Of a stretch of DNA of 57,325 nt, positions 13,434 through 22,804 are shown one piece after another (the first letter of the stretch is position 1; each line of letters begins with the position of its first letter). A program made the translations under genes and the position numbers. Source of the stretch: Microvirga calopogonii (GTDB lineage Bacteria > Pseudomonadota > Alphaproteobacteria > Rhizobiales > Beijerinckiaceae); contig NZ_QDGA01000029.1 in NCBI RefSeq assembly GCF_003347665.1, forward strand, positions 1 through 57,325, written 5' to 3'. A model generated the notes under the pieces. The model was not told where the DNA came from. It saw nothing but the letters and a program-made list of their open reading frames with translations, and made no database searches.

Positions 13434-16118
13434 GTGGACGACATGTTGCTCGGTCTTGCCATCCTAGTGGCGATCCTGATCGGAGTTGGTGCACCTATCA
13501 TCGCCCTCATCGGCCTGGTTCTGGCCGTGAAAGCGCGGCGGAACCTTCAGAATCTCCAGGGGCGCATCGACCGTCTCGAGGCAGAGCTGCGCACCGCCCG
13601 GCGCCCTGAGGATCTCGCGGCAGAGCCTGCTCCTGCGCCTGTCCAACCGGTGGAAGCGGCTCCTCCCCGGCCGGAACCCGAAGCGCCGAAGCCGACCTCC
13701 GTCCCGCCGGTTCCGGCGCCTGCGCCCCGGCCCGCATCGTCGGGCCCGGGCTTCGAGGAAAAGCTCGGCTCGCGCTGGGCCGTGTGGGTCGGCGGCGTGG
13801 CGCTGGCGCTCGGCGGCATCTTCCTCGTTCGTTATTCCATCGAGCAGAACCTGCTCAGCCCCATGACCCGCATCGCCCTCGGGGGGCTCTTCGCTCTCGC
13901 GCTCATCGGAGCGGGCGAGTGGATGCGCCGCCGCGAGCGCAGCTTCGGCCTGCCCGGCATTCCCAGCGCGAACGTCCCAAGCGTTCTCACGGCGGCGGGG
14001 ACCTGCACGGCCTTCGCTTCAGCCTATGCGGCCTATGCTCTCTATGACCTCATCGGCCCCGCCACGACCTTCGTGCTGCTGGGCGTCATCGCAGTCCTGA
14101 CCATGATGGCCGCGACGCTCCACGGACCGGTGCTGGCGGCCGTCGGCCTTGTCGGCGCGATGGGAAGCCCGCTTCTCGTCTCCTCTGACGATCCGCAGCC
14201 CTGGGCCCTCGTGATCTACCTCGCCTTCGTGGTGTTGCCGGCCTACGGCGTGGCGCGTCTGCGTCTCTGGCGTTGGCTGGCGCTCGCTGCCGCCGTCGGA
14301 GCTGTGGCCTGGACCCTGCCGATCTTCCTCGTCGACGAGACCGATGCGCTGCCGGCCATGGTGCATCTCGTGCTCCAGGCCGGGTTCGCCGCCTTCTTCC
14401 TCGCTGTCGATCCCTACCGCCATGTCACCGACGAGGAGGCACGGACTGACAGGGCCGCGAGCGCCGTCATCGCCACCTTCGCCCTGGCCGGGGTCATCGT
14501 GACGAGTTCCGTCGCCACGGGGGATGGACGCCCGGTCTTCATCGCGACCTTGGCTCTCGTGCTGCTGGCGGCAGGGTATCGTTCCGCTTCCGTCGCCTCG
14601 GCGACCGCGAGCGCGGCCCTGCTGGCGGCGGGCGCCCTTCTGGTCTGGCCTTTGTCCAGCGACATCGGGGATGCGCCGGAAAACCTGTTCTACCAATCCG
14701 GCGACGTCTTCGCCGTCCGACCTCATGCCCTGAGCACCTATCTGGTCCTAGCCGCGCTTCTGCCGGCGGCGATCGCCGGAGCGTCCCTCCTGCGGCTCGC
14801 GATGTCGCGGGGCCTGCGCCTGGCCGTTGCCGCCTGGTATGCCGGCGCTGCAAGCGTCGGGCCGCTGCTCGCGCTTGTCGCAGCCTATTGGCGGGTGGCG
14901 AATTTCGAAGCCAGCCTGTCCTTTGCTCTCGTGGCCGGGGCGCTCGGCCTCGCCTTCGTGCTGGGCTCCCGATGGCTGATGCGCCGGAGCGGGAACGACG
15001 CCATCCGTCTCGGCCTCGGTGCGACCGCCTCCGCGGCCCTGGGCGCGCTCGCCCTTGGCCTCACCTTCGCCCTGGACAAGGGCATGCTCACCGTCGCCTT
15101 CGCCCTGACGGCCTTCGGTACGGCCTGGGTCTCGGAAAGAACCGCCATTCCGGCCCTGCGTTATGCCGTCGGGGCCATCGGGCTGATCATCCTCGGGAGA
15201 TTGATCTGGAACCCGACCATCGTGGGCGGCGATCCCGGTCCGGTCCTGGTGAACTGGCTTCTGTGGGGCTATGGGGTTCCCGCCGTCTCGTTCCTGCTGG
15301 CGAGCCGCCTCCTGGAACGCACCGGGCGTGACCGCATCGTCCAGTTCACCGAGAGCCTGGGATTCGTCTTCGCGACCTTCCTGGTGTTTTTCGAGATCCG
15401 CCACGCACTCCATGCGGGCGATCCGATGGCTGCCGATTTCAGCCTCTTGGAGGCGGGCTTGCTTGCGACAGAAAGCCTCGCTTTCGCGATTCTGCTGACG
15501 CGCCTCGACGTGAGGCGGGCCGATCCGGTCTACCGTTGGGGTTCCCTGATCTTCAAAGTCGCATCGTTCGGCCTCGCCGCAATCGGGCTGCTCATCATCG
15601 CGAACCCGCTCATCACCAATGATCTGATCACGGGAGGGATCGTCTTCAACAGCCTGCTGATCGCCTATCTCCTGCCTTCCATCCTGGCCGGAACCTTGGC
15701 CTTGACCGAGCGGAATGTTCGTCCGCGCGTCTATTCTCTGGCCTCCGCGATCCTGGCTCTCGTCCTGCAATGGGCCTATGTGGCTCTGGAAATCCGCCTC
15801 GTTTTCCAGGGCCGGCACCTGGGCATCTGGCGAGGCTTCACCCAGGGCGAGCAATGGAGCTACTCGGTCGCCCTCCTCCTCATCGGCATGGCCCTGCTCG
15901 GTGTCGGGCTCCTGCGCGACAACCGCTTCGCGCGCTTGGCTTCGGCGGTCTATCTCGTGCTGGCGGTGCTGAAAGTCTTCATCGTCGACCTCGCCAATCT
16001 GGAGGGCGTGATGCGCGCCCTGTCATTTATCGGGCTCGGGCTTGTTCTCATCGGCATCGGTCTCGTCTATCAGAGACTCCTCGCGCGCCGACCAAGCGAT
16101 GCCGCAATTCCATCGTGA
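13434..16118 (+). CDS. DUF2339 multi-pass membrane protein
   Basis: About 894 aa. A first hydrophobic segment (residues 5-30) is followed by a charged coiled-coil (KARRNLQNLQGRIDRLEAELR). A Pro/Ala-rich linker (about 60-105) leads to FEEKLGSRWAVWVGGVALALGGIFLVRYSIEQ, the family's entry block. More than twenty further transmembrane segments follow. This is the architecture of DUF2339 membrane proteins, whose function is unknown. The start is a GTG at 13434, or an ATG three codons later at 13443. The very high membrane content suggests a channel, flippase or envelope scaffold, but nothing in the sequence decides. Confidence 0.85.
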   Translation: MDDMLLGLAILVAILIGVGAPIIALIGLVLAVKARRNLQNLQGRIDRLEAELRTARRPEDLAAEPAPAPVQPVEAAPPRPEPEAPKPTSVPPVPAPAPRPASSGPGFEEKLGSRWAVWVGGVALALGGIFLVRYSIEQNLLSPMTRIALGGLFALALIGAGEWMRRRERSFGLPGIPSANVPSVLTAAGTCTAFASAYAAYALYDLIGPATTFVLLGVIAVLTMMAATLHGPVLAAVGLVGAMGSPLLVSSDDPQPWALVIYLAFVVLPAYGVARLRLWRWLALAAAVGAVAWTLPIFLVDETDALPAMVHLVLQAGFAAFFLAVDPYRHVTDEEARTDRAASAVIATFALAGVIVTSSVATGDGRPVFIATLALVLLAAGYRSASVASATASAALLAAGALLVWPLSSDIGDAPENLFYQSGDVFAVRPHALSTYLVLAALLPAAIAGASLLRLAMSRGLRLAVAAWYAGAASVGPLLALVAAYWRVANFEASLSFALVAGALGLAFVLGSRWLMRRSGNDAIRLGLGATASAALGALALGLTFALDKGMLTVAFALTAFGTAWVSERTAIPALRYAVGAIGLIILGRLIWNPTIVGGDPGPVLVNWLLWGYGVPAVSFLLASRLLERTGRDRIVQFTESLGFVFATFLVFFEIRHALHAGDPMAADFSLLEAGLLATESLAFAILLTRLDVRRADPVYRWGSLIFKVASFGLAAIGLLIIANPLITNDLITGGIVFNSLLIAYLLPSILAGTLALTERNVRPRVYSLASAILALVLQWAYVALEIRLVFQGRHLGIWRGFTQGEQWSYSVALLLIGMALLGVGLLRDNRFARLASAVYLVLAVLKVFIVDLANLEGVMRALSFIGLGLVLIGIGLVYQRLLARRPSDAAIPS

Positions 16119-16148
16119 GATCGTGCAAGGACAGACACGGATAGCCCT

Positions 16149-16397
16149 ATGACCGACACCGCCTCCATCAAGACCCTCCCCTTCGAGAAGGCCCTGGCCG
16201 AGCTTGAGGACATCGTTCGCCGCCTCGAGCGCGGCGACGTGCCCCTGGAGGATTCGATCGCGATCTACGAGCGCGGCGAGGCCCTGAAGAAGCATTGCGA
16301 GCAGCTCCTGAAGAAGGCCGAGGCCCGCATCGAAAAGATCACCATCGGGCCCGACGGAGCCGCCTCCGGGACGGCTCCGCTGGACGTGGCGGAATAG
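16149..16397 (+). CDS. xseB: exodeoxyribonuclease VII small subunit
   Basis: 82 aa, the usual XseB size. Characteristic block: [43 protein letters not shown], a two-helix antiparallel hairpin, followed by KAEARIEKI. It joins several copies to the XseA large subunit to form the ssDNA exonuclease. As in other Rhizobiales it precedes dxs, here 240 bases upstream with a repeat between them. xseA is not in the window. Confidence 0.95.
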   Translation: MTDTASIKTLPFEKALAELEDIVRRLERGDVPLEDSIAIYERGEALKKHCEQLLKKAEARIEKITIGPDGAASGTAPLDVAE

Positions 16398-16422
16398 TCA
16401 GGCTTGGCTAGCGCATCGGACG

Positions 16423-16567
16423 GACCCAGAGGGCCGCGTCAGCGACCCACAGGGCCACGTCAGTGAAAAGTGGATCCGGTTTTCCGCTCCATCCGATGCG
16501 CCAGCCAAGAGATGGAGCGTCGGATCAATCCCAAAAGTGGTGTCCACTTTTGGGTCCGAGGCTCTAG
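16423..16567. repeat. tandem 21-mer plus inverted repeat, family D
   Basis: GACCCAGAGGGCCGCGTCAGC (16423-16443) is followed directly by a near copy (GACCCACAGGGCCACGTCAG..). Then GAAAAGTGGATCCGG, CTCCATCCGATGCG and GGAGCGTCGGATC arms surround CCAAAAGTGGTGTCCACTTTTGG (23-bp inverted repeat near 16531-16553). Similar AAAAGTGG..CCACTTTT repeats are common in related genomes by recollection. It occupies the xseB-dxs gap. Confidence 0.7.
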
Positions 16568-16637
16568 GGGCCTCGTGTCGCGTTTGACCAGGGCCCTTCC
16601 CGACCTTATCTCCTGGAGATGGCCTCCGGCTTAAAGC

Positions 16638-18560
16638 TTGGCGAGTAAAACGTTGTCCACACCTCTCCTCGACTCCATCAAGACCCCGGACGATCTGCGT
16701 CAATTGCCCGAAAACCAGCTCCGGCAGGTGGCGGACGAGCTGCGGACGGAGACGATCAGCGCCGTGTCTGTCACCGGCGGGCACCTGGGCGCGGGCCTGG
16801 GCGTCGTCGAGCTGACGGTGGCGCTGCATTACGTGTTCGACACGCCCCGCGACCGGCTGATCTGGGACGTGGGCCATCAGGCCTATCCCCACAAGATCCT
16901 CACCGGGCGCCGCGACCGGATCCGGACCCTTCGCCAGGCGGACGGCCTGTCGGGCTTCACCAAGCGGTCCGAGAGCGAGTACGACCCCTTCGGGGCGGCC
17001 CATTCCTCCACGTCGATCTCGGCCGGCCTCGGCATGGCCGTGGCGCGGGATCTGCAGGCTAAGACAAATAACGTGATCGCCGTGATCGGCGACGGGGCCA
17101 TGTCGGCCGGCATGGCCTACGAGGCCATGAACAATGCCGGCGCCATGCATTCGCGCCTCATCGTCATCCTCAACGACAACGACATGTCCATCGCGCCGCC
17201 GACCGGTGCCATGTCGTCCTATCTCGCCCGCCTCGTGTCCGGCGGCACCTACCGGGGTATCCGCGAGACCGCGAAGCAGCTGGCCAAGAAGCTGCCGAAA
17301 TTCATCTACGACAAGGCCGCCAAGGCCGAGGAATTCGCCCGCGGCTTCTGGACCGGCGGCACCATGTTCGAGGAGCTCGGCTTCTACTATGTGGGGCCCA
17401 TCGACGGGCACAATCTCGACCACCTGCTGCCGATCCTGAAGAACGTCCGCGACACCGAGACCGGCCCGATCCTCGTCCATGTGGTGACCAAGAAGGGCAA
17501 GGGCTACGCGCCCGCCGAGGCAGCAGCCGACAAGTATCACGGCGTCGTCACCTTCGACGTGGTGACGGGCGCACAGACGAAAGCCAAGGCCAACGCCCCC
17601 TCCTACACCAAGGTGTTCGGCGAGAGCCTGATCAAGGAGGCGCAAGCCGACGACAAGATCGTGGCCGTCACGGCCGCCATGCCGTCGGGAACGGGCATCG
17701 ACCTGTTCGGCAAGGAATTTCCCGCCCGCACCTTCGACGTGGGTATCGCCGAGCAGCACGCGGTGACCTTTGCCGCCGGCATGGCCACGGAAGGCTACAA
17801 ACCGTTCTGCGCCATCTATTCCACCTTCATGCAGCGTGCCTACGACCAGGTGGTGCACGACGTGGCGATCCAGAACCTGCCCGTACGCTTCGCCCTCGAC
17901 CGGGCCGGCCTCGTGGGCGCCGACGGGGCGACCCATGCGGGCTCCTTCGACATCGCCTATCTCGGCTGCCTGCCCAACATGGTCGTGATGGCAGCCGCCG
18001 ACGAGGCCGAGCTGGTCCACATGGTGGCGACCGCCGCCGCCTACGATTCAGGCCCCATCGCCTTCCGCTATCCGCGCGGCGAAGGCGTCGGCGTCGACAT
18101 GCCCGAGAAGGGCATTCCGCTCGCCATCGGCAAGGGCCGGGTCGTCAAGGAGGGCAGCCGCATCGCGATCCTGTCGCTCGGCACCCGCCTCGCCGAGGCC
18201 CTGAAGGCGGCCGAGGAGCTGGAGGCGCGCGGCCTGTCGACTACGGTGGCGGATGCCCGCTTCGCCAAGCCTCTGGACGAAGAGCTGATCTTAGCGCTCG
18301 CCCGCGACCACGAGGTTCTCGTGACCGTCGAGGAAGGCTCCATCGGGGGCTTCGGCTCCTATGTACTGCAGCTCCTCGCCGACAAGGGCGCGCTCGACCA
18401 GGGCAGCCTGAAGGTCCGCTCCATGGTCCTGCCCGACATCTACCAGGACCAGGACAAGCCCGAGCGCATGTACGCCAAGGCCGGCCTCGACGCCGCCGGC
18501 ATCGTCACCAAGGTGTTCGAGGCCCTGGGACGGGAAGAGCCCCGGAAGGTCCGGGCTTGA
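16638..18560 (+). CDS. dxs: 1-deoxy-D-xylulose-5-phosphate synthase
   Basis: 640 aa. First enzyme of the MEP isoprenoid pathway: pyruvate plus glyceraldehyde 3-phosphate to DXP, using thiamine diphosphate. Visible landmarks are [51 protein letters not shown] (ThDP/Mg site), [15 protein letters not shown] (catalytic Glu) and RYPRGEGVG. The start is unusual: the family N-terminus fits a TTG at 16638 ([15 protein letters not shown]), with another TTG at 16653. No ATG is available in this frame. A nine-codon ATG frame (16619-16648, MASGLKLGE) overlaps this start in another phase. Downstream tlyA and the RNA methyltransferase keep the usual order, with the sod gene inserted between. Confidence 0.96.
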   Translation: MASKTLSTPLLDSIKTPDDLRQLPENQLRQVADELRTETISAVSVTGGHLGAGLGVVELTVALHYVFDTPRDRLIWDVGHQAYPHKILTGRRDRIRTLRQADGLSGFTKRSESEYDPFGAAHSSTSISAGLGMAVARDLQAKTNNVIAVIGDGAMSAGMAYEAMNNAGAMHSRLIVILNDNDMSIAPPTGAMSSYLARLVSGGTYRGIRETAKQLAKKLPKFIYDKAAKAEEFARGFWTGGTMFEELGFYYVGPIDGHNLDHLLPILKNVRDTETGPILVHVVTKKGKGYAPAEAAADKYHGVVTFDVVTGAQTKAKANAPSYTKVFGESLIKEAQADDKIVAVTAAMPSGTGIDLFGKEFPARTFDVGIAEQHAVTFAAGMATEGYKPFCAIYSTFMQRAYDQVVHDVAIQNLPVRFALDRAGLVGADGATHAGSFDIAYLGCLPNMVVMAAADEAELVHMVATAAAYDSGPIAFRYPRGEGVGVDMPEKGIPLAIGKGRVVKEGSRIAILSLGTRLAEALKAAEELEARGLSTTVADARFAKPLDEELILALARDHEVLVTVEEGSIGGFGSYVLQLLADKGALDQGSLKVRSMVLPDIYQDQDKPERMYAKAGLDAAGIVTKVFEALGREEPRKVRA

Positions 18561-18570
18561 GCCTCAACGT

Positions 18571-18662
18571 CGTCATGGCCGGGCTTGTCCCGGCCATCCC
18601 GCTTCTGTAGAGCGCTGCGCTTTGCGCAATCGGGATCACCGGCACAAGGCCGGTGACGACGT
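18571..18662. repeat. palindromic intergenic repeat, family B copy 2
   Basis: CGTCATGGCCGGGCTTGTC at the left, CCGGCACAAGGCCGGTGACG at the right, with ATCCCG and CGGGAT inner arms. It separates the convergent dxs and superoxide dismutase genes and could serve as a shared terminator hairpin. Confidence 0.85.
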
Positions 18663-18680
18663 GGAGGGTACCGGCGAACG

Positions 18681-19394
18681 CTAAACCGTCAGCGTTCCGG
18701 CCTTTGCGGCGGCATAACGTTCCCCGATCCGGTTCCAGTCGAGCACGTTCCACCACGCTTTGAGGTAGTCGGGCCGACGGTTCTGGTATTTCAGGTAATA
18801 GGCGTGCTCCCACACGTCGTTGCCCATGAGGACCCGCTGCTCGTCCATCAGGGGGGTATCCTGGTTGGGCCGCGTCGTCAGGGCGAGCTTGCCGTCACGG
18901 GACACGGTCACGAAGACCCAGCCGGACCCGAACTGCCGCGTCCCGGCGGCATTGAAATCCTCCTGGAATTTCCGGAACCCGCCGAGATCCCTGTCGACGG
19001 CGGCCTTCAGCTCGCCTGAGGGCTCGCCGCCCGGCCCGCCCATGATCTGCCAGAACATGGTGTGGTTGGCGTGTCCCCCGCCGTTGTTGCGCACGGCCGT
19101 ACGGATCGACTCAGGCAGCTTGCCCAGGTTCGCCAGCATGTCCTGGAGCGGCATCCTGGCGGCCTCGGCATTCTGGGCGAGCGCCGCGTTGAGGTTGTTG
19201 ACATAGGCCGCATGGTGCTTGTCATGGTGGATTTCCATGGTCAGGGCATCGATATGCGGCTCGTTCTTGGAGGGCGCATAGGGCAACGGATCGAGCTTGA
19301 AGGGCCCCGTCGGGGCTTGCGCCCAGGCACGCGGAATGGCAGCGCTGGCGGCCAGCAGGGTTGCACCGGTCAGGAGATGTCGACGGCTCAGCAT
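18681..19394 (-). CDS. Tat-exported Fe/Mn superoxide dismutase
   Basis: 237 aa. Residues 1-26 form a twin-arginine signal (MLSRRHLLTGATLLAASAAI, SRRHLL motif, cleavage after AWA-Q), so the enzyme should work in the periplasm folded. The dismutase domain is complete, with metal ligands His56 (EIHHDKHH), His111 (GHANHTMFW), Asp193 and His197 (NDVWEHAYYLKYQN). It disproportionates superoxide to H2O2 and O2. Metal choice (Fe or Mn) cannot be settled by eye. It lies on the strand opposite its neighbours, between dxs and tlyA, which are usually adjacent. The start is the ATG at 19394 that gives a proper Tat signal. Confidence 0.93.
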   Translation of the reverse strand: MLSRRHLLTGATLLAASAAIPRAWAQAPTGPFKLDPLPYAPSKNEPHIDALTMEIHHDKHHAAYVNNLNAALAQNAEAARMPLQDMLANLGKLPESIRTAVRNNGGGHANHTMFWQIMGGPGGEPSGELKAAVDRDLGGFRKFQEDFNAAGTRQFGSGWVFVTVSRDGKLALTTRPNQDTPLMDEQRVLMGNDVWEHAYYLKYQNRRPDYLKAWWNVLDWNRIGERYAAAKAGTLTV

Positions 19395-19442
19395 GGGACC
19401 TCCGTTGGCCTGTTGGGATTGTGGACGAGAGATGTTGTAGGG

Positions 19443-19457
19443 CGGAACTTGGTTCCG
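19443..19457. promoter_or_regulatory. short palindrome in the sod/tlyA divergent gap
   Basis: CGGAACTTGGTTCCG has 6-bp perfect arms and a 3-base centre. It lies in the 104-base region that must carry the promoters of the divergent sod and tlyA genes. It is a possible regulator site; no known motif is matched. Confidence 0.3.
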
Positions 19458-19498
19458 GCACCTGAAGGGATTGAGATCCAGATGAGTTCGAGGCTCCC

Positions 19499-20227
19499 AT
19501 GACCCGCAAGCGCGCCGATGTGGTTCTCGTCGAACGCGGCTTCTTCGCAAGCCGCGCCCGGGCGCAGGAGGCCATTGCGGCCGGCCTCGTGACCGTGAAT
19601 GGGCTGGTCATCCGCAAGGCGTCCGATGGGGTGCCGGAGGAGGCCGTCATTACGGCCGAGCAGCCGCATCCTTACGTGTCCCGCGGCGGCGTGAAGCTGG
19701 CGGCGGCGCTCGATGCGTTCCACATCGACCCGAGGGACAAGATCTGCCTCGACATCGGTGCCTCCACAGGCGGCTTCACGGAAGTGCTGCTGAAGCGCGG
19801 AGCGACCCATGTCTACGCGGTGGATGTGGGACACGCTCAGCTCCACCCTACCATCGTGGGCAATGCGCGGGTGACCAATCTCGAAGGCACGGACGCCCGT
19901 TCGTTGAATGCCGATCTCGTCCCGCACGCAGCCGATCTCCTCGTGTCCGACGTGAGCTTCATCTCCTTGAAGCTCGTCCTGCCTCCGGCCATCGCATTCC
20001 TGAAGCCCCGGGCGGAACTCGCCGTTCTCGTGAAGCCGCAATTCGAGGCCGGACGCGATCACGTGAAGAAGGGCATCGTGCGCGACGAGGCAGTGCATCG
20101 CACCGTGTGCGAGGACCTGTCATCCTTCGTGACTTCCCTCGGCTTTGAGGTTATCGGGCTCATTCCGTCTCCCATCGAGGGCGGAGACGGCAACCGTGAA
20201 TTTTTGTTGGGAGCCCGCCGTGGCTGA
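19499..20227 (+). CDS. tlyA: TlyA-type rRNA 2'-O-methyltransferase
   Basis: 242 aa. An S4 RNA-binding domain at the N-terminus (RADVVLVERGFFASRARAQEAIAAGLVTVNG, about 4-62) is followed by an FtsJ-like methyltransferase with SAM motif DIGASTGGFTEVLLKRGA and catalytic-side DVSFISLKLVLP. TlyA proteins methylate ribose in 16S and/or 23S rRNA and affect capreomycin sensitivity in mycobacteria. The 3' end overlaps the next gene by 8 bases (GTGGCTGA), indicating an operon of two RNA methyltransferases. Confidence 0.95.
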   Translation: MTRKRADVVLVERGFFASRARAQEAIAAGLVTVNGLVIRKASDGVPEEAVITAEQPHPYVSRGGVKLAAALDAFHIDPRDKICLDIGASTGGFTEVLLKRGATHVYAVDVGHAQLHPTIVGNARVTNLEGTDARSLNADLVPHAADLLVSDVSFISLKLVLPPAIAFLKPRAELAVLVKPQFEAGRDHVKKGIVRDEAVHRTVCEDLSSFVTSLGFEVIGLIPSPIEGGDGNREFLLGARRG

Positions 20228-21470
20228 ACAGGTCATCATCAGGCGCCTCGGCGCGAAAGCCGACGGCATCGCCGACACGCCGGCCGGTCCCGTCTTCGTG
20301 CCGAAGGTGCTGCCGGGCGAGACGGTCACCATCGAGCGCGACGGATCGCATGCGCGCCTCGTCAGTATCGATGTTCCATCGCCCGAGCGCGAGGTGCCGT
20401 TCTGCCCCTATTTCGACGAATGCGGCGGCTGCGCCACGCAGCACATGAAGCACGGCTTCTATCAGGCGTGGAAGCAGGAAACGCTCGTCCATACCCTGCG
20501 CCAAGCGCGGATCGAGGCACCGGTCGAGCCACTCATCGACGCCCATGGCGACGGACGCCGCCGCGTGACGCTGCATGTGCGCTTTCCCGACCGCGCCATG
20601 CATGTGGGCTTCATGGCACCGCGCAGCCACCAGATTATCGAGATCGCCTTCTGCCCCGTCACGGAACCCGCGCTGCGGGAGAAGGCGCCCTCCATCGCGC
20701 GCGCCATCGGCGAGCACCTGAAAGGCCCGCGCAAACCCCTCGACGTCCAGATCACCGCGACGCAGACCGGCTTCGACGTGGACGTGCGCGGCTACGGCCC
20801 CCTGAAGGATCCTGATCGTCTTCGCCTCATCGATCTCGCGGCCAGCCTCGACCTCTCTCGCCTGTCGATTCACGGCGATCTGATCGTCGAGCGGCGTCCT
20901 CCCGCCATCGTGATGGGTCGTGCCGCCGTCGTTCCACCCGCGGGCTCCTTCCTGCAGGCGACGCAACGCGGAGAGGAGATTCTGGCCGGCCTGGTCACCG
21001 AGGCGTGCGCCCGCGCCAAGCGCGTGGCCGATCTCTTTGCCGGCGCGGGTCCCTTCGCCCTGCGGCTCGCGGAGAAGGCCGAGGTGCACGCGGTGGAATT
21101 CGACAAGGGCGCGATGGTGGCGCTCGACAAGGCCGCCCGCGCCACGTCCGGCCTGCGCCGCATCACGACGGAAGCGCGCGACCTCTTCCGCCGTCCCCTG
21201 CTGACGCCTGAGCTCAACGCCTTCGACGCCGTCGTGCTCGATCCGCCGCGCGCGGGCGCGGAGGCGCAGGCGAAGCAGCTGGCCGTGTCGAAAGTCCCGC
21301 TCGTCGTCAGCGTCTCCTGCGACGCCGCCACCTTCGCGCGCGACGCCGCGATCCTGATGAGCAGCGGCTACCGGCTGGAACGCGTCGTTCCGGTCGACCA
21401 GTTCAAGCACTCGCCGCATCTGGAGGTGGTGGGGATTCTGCGGCGGGACGTGGTGAAGAAGCGGCGGTGA
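20220..21470 (+). CDS. RlmD/RumA-like 23S rRNA (uracil-5-)-methyltransferase
   Basis: 416 aa from a GTG at 20220 that overlaps the tlyA stop. A short TRAM-like N-terminus (about 1-55) is followed by an iron-sulfur site with Cys62, Cys68 and Cys71 (FCPYFDECGGCATQH), with a fourth Cys near 144 (AFCPVTEP). The methyltransferase part has VADLFAGAGPFALRLA, DPPRAGAEAQ and the catalytic Cys in VSCDAATFARDA. It forms 5-methyluridine in 23S rRNA or tRNA; which base is not decidable from sequence, so no symbol is given. Confidence 0.9.
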   Translation: MAEQVIIRRLGAKADGIADTPAGPVFVPKVLPGETVTIERDGSHARLVSIDVPSPEREVPFCPYFDECGGCATQHMKHGFYQAWKQETLVHTLRQARIEAPVEPLIDAHGDGRRRVTLHVRFPDRAMHVGFMAPRSHQIIEIAFCPVTEPALREKAPSIARAIGEHLKGPRKPLDVQITATQTGFDVDVRGYGPLKDPDRLRLIDLAASLDLSRLSIHGDLIVERRPPAIVMGRAAVVPPAGSFLQATQRGEEILAGLVTEACARAKRVADLFAGAGPFALRLAEKAEVHAVEFDKGAMVALDKAARATSGLRRITTEARDLFRRPLLTPELNAFDAVVLDPPRAGAEAQAKQLAVSKVPLVVSVSCDAATFARDAAILMSSGYRLERVVPVDQFKHSPHLEVVGILRRDVVKKRR

Positions 21471-21490
21471 TCCGATCGGTCGTCCGCCTA

Positions 21491-21860
21491 TGTCATCACC
21501 GGCCTTGTGCCGGTGATCTCGATTGATCGAGGCGCAACACCGTCATTCCGGGGCCGCGCAGCGGAACCCGGAACCCATAAACACGATGGAAGGGGAGTTC
21601 TCGCGGCGGCGACGCCGCTCCATCTTCTTCACTGGTAGCGAGTATGGGTTCCGGGTTCGGCTCTGAAGAGCCGCCCCGGAATGACAGCGAAGCAACACAG
21701 ATGGCGCCGCGCCTTTCCAATCGGGATGGCCGGGACAAGCCCGGCCATGACATCGTGGGTGTCATTCCCGGATGTAGCGCAGCGGAGGGGAAGGGAATCC
21801 ATAGCGCTGAGCGTGTAGGTGGATCCCCTTCACTCGCCTTCGGCTCGCCAGGGATGACAG
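21491..21860. repeat. compound repeat block, families B and C
   Basis: A family B half (TCATCACCGGCCTTGTGCCG) opens the block. A full family C element follows at 21542-21687 (GTCATTCCGGGGCCGCGCA to CCGCCCCGGAATGAC), then a family B half (GGCCGGGACAAGCCCGGCC, 21728-21746). A variant C element closes it at 21761-21860 (GTCATTCCCGGATGTAGCGC to CCAGGGATGACAGC). The C element is nested between the two B halves, as if it had inserted into a B copy. No gene is seen in this 400-base gap. Confidence 0.85.
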
Positions 21861-21873
21861 CAGAGCGCCTCTC

Positions 21874-22623
21874 CTAAAACAAGCTCCCCTGCTCATCCTC
21901 GTCGCTGGAGAGCGGCTTCTTCGCCTTGGGCTTCCTCTCCTTCACCGGCGCGGGTTCCGGTTCGCTCAGCGGCTCCATCAGCCCAGGATCATCGTTCTCG
22001 ACCTTGTTCACGCGGCTCGAGACCGGCACGAGGTCGAGCCATTCGTCGGGACAGGGTCGCACGAGGCGCATCACGTCGGCGCGCTCGTCGCGGACATCGA
22101 GCCATGCGGCTATATCGTCCTCCGAGAGGATCACCGGCATGCGGTCGTGCACGGCAGAGAGCGTGCCGTTGGCATCGGTGGTGACGATGGCGGCGGTGTC
22201 GATTTCCGCCCCGTCCGGGCTCATATAGGTCTCCCACAGGCCCGCCATCGGCATGGGCTTGCGGCTGCGCGGGCGGATCAGGAACGGGGTCTTCTCCTTC
22301 CCCTCCCGCCGCCATTCATAGAAGCCGTCGGCGAGGAAGATGCAGCGCCGGCGTTTGAGCGCGGCCTTGAAGGTCGGCTTGGTCTCCAGCGTTTCGCCGC
22401 GCGCGTTGATGACGAGGGGAAAGTCCTTCGGGTCCTTCACCCAGGACGGCAGGAAGCCCCAGCGCACCAGCATGAAATGCCGCTCGCCGCGATCCTCCAG
22501 CACGATCGGGACCGGCTGCGTGGGAGCCACGTTGTAGCGCGGAGGGAAGTTCGGCTGCTCGGGATAGCCGAAGAAATCCCGAAAGGTCTCGGGAGGAAGC
22601 GTGATCGCATAGCGTCCGCACAT
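21874..22623 (-). CDS. SOS response-associated peptidase (YedK/HMCES family)
   Basis: 249 aa. It starts MCGRYAIT, exposing catalytic Cys2 after methionine removal. The other active-site blocks are INARGETLETKPTFK (Asn), FYEWRRE (Glu) and VHDRMPVIL (His). This family forms a thiazolidine crosslink with abasic sites in single-stranded DNA and shields them. The C-terminal tail (about 215-249) is Lys/Pro/Glu-rich and disordered. No LexA-type box is seen directly upstream. It is flanked by repeats on both sides. Confidence 0.95.
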   Translation of the reverse strand: MCGRYAITLPPETFRDFFGYPEQPNFPPRYNVAPTQPVPIVLEDRGERHFMLVRWGFLPSWVKDPKDFPLVINARGETLETKPTFKAALKRRRCIFLADGFYEWRREGKEKTPFLIRPRSRKPMPMAGLWETYMSPDGAEIDTAAIVTTDANGTLSAVHDRMPVILSEDDIAAWLDVRDERADVMRLVRPCPDEWLDLVPVSSRVNKVENDDPGLMEPLSEPEPAPVKERKPKAKKPLSSDEDEQGSLF

Positions 22624-22656
22624 GGTGGTTTCCTCTCGCTTTTCTTACATACCGCT

Positions 22657-22795
22657 GTCATTCCGGGGCCGCGCAGCGGAGCCCGGAACCCATAACCGCT
22701 GGCAATACAGAATGAAGTGCAACGCTGCGCGCCCATTCTTGAAACGTCGTGTTCATGGGTTCCGGGCTCTCGCGATTCTCGCCCCGGAATGACAG
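22657..22795. repeat. palindromic intergenic repeat, family C copy 3
   Basis: GTCATTCCGGGGCCGCGCAG, with CCCGGAACCCATAA, mirrors CATGGGTTCCGGG and GCCCCGGAATGAC. It occupies nearly the whole gap between the YedK and CorA genes. Confidence 0.85.
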
Positions 22796-22804
22796 CGATT
22801 GCGT

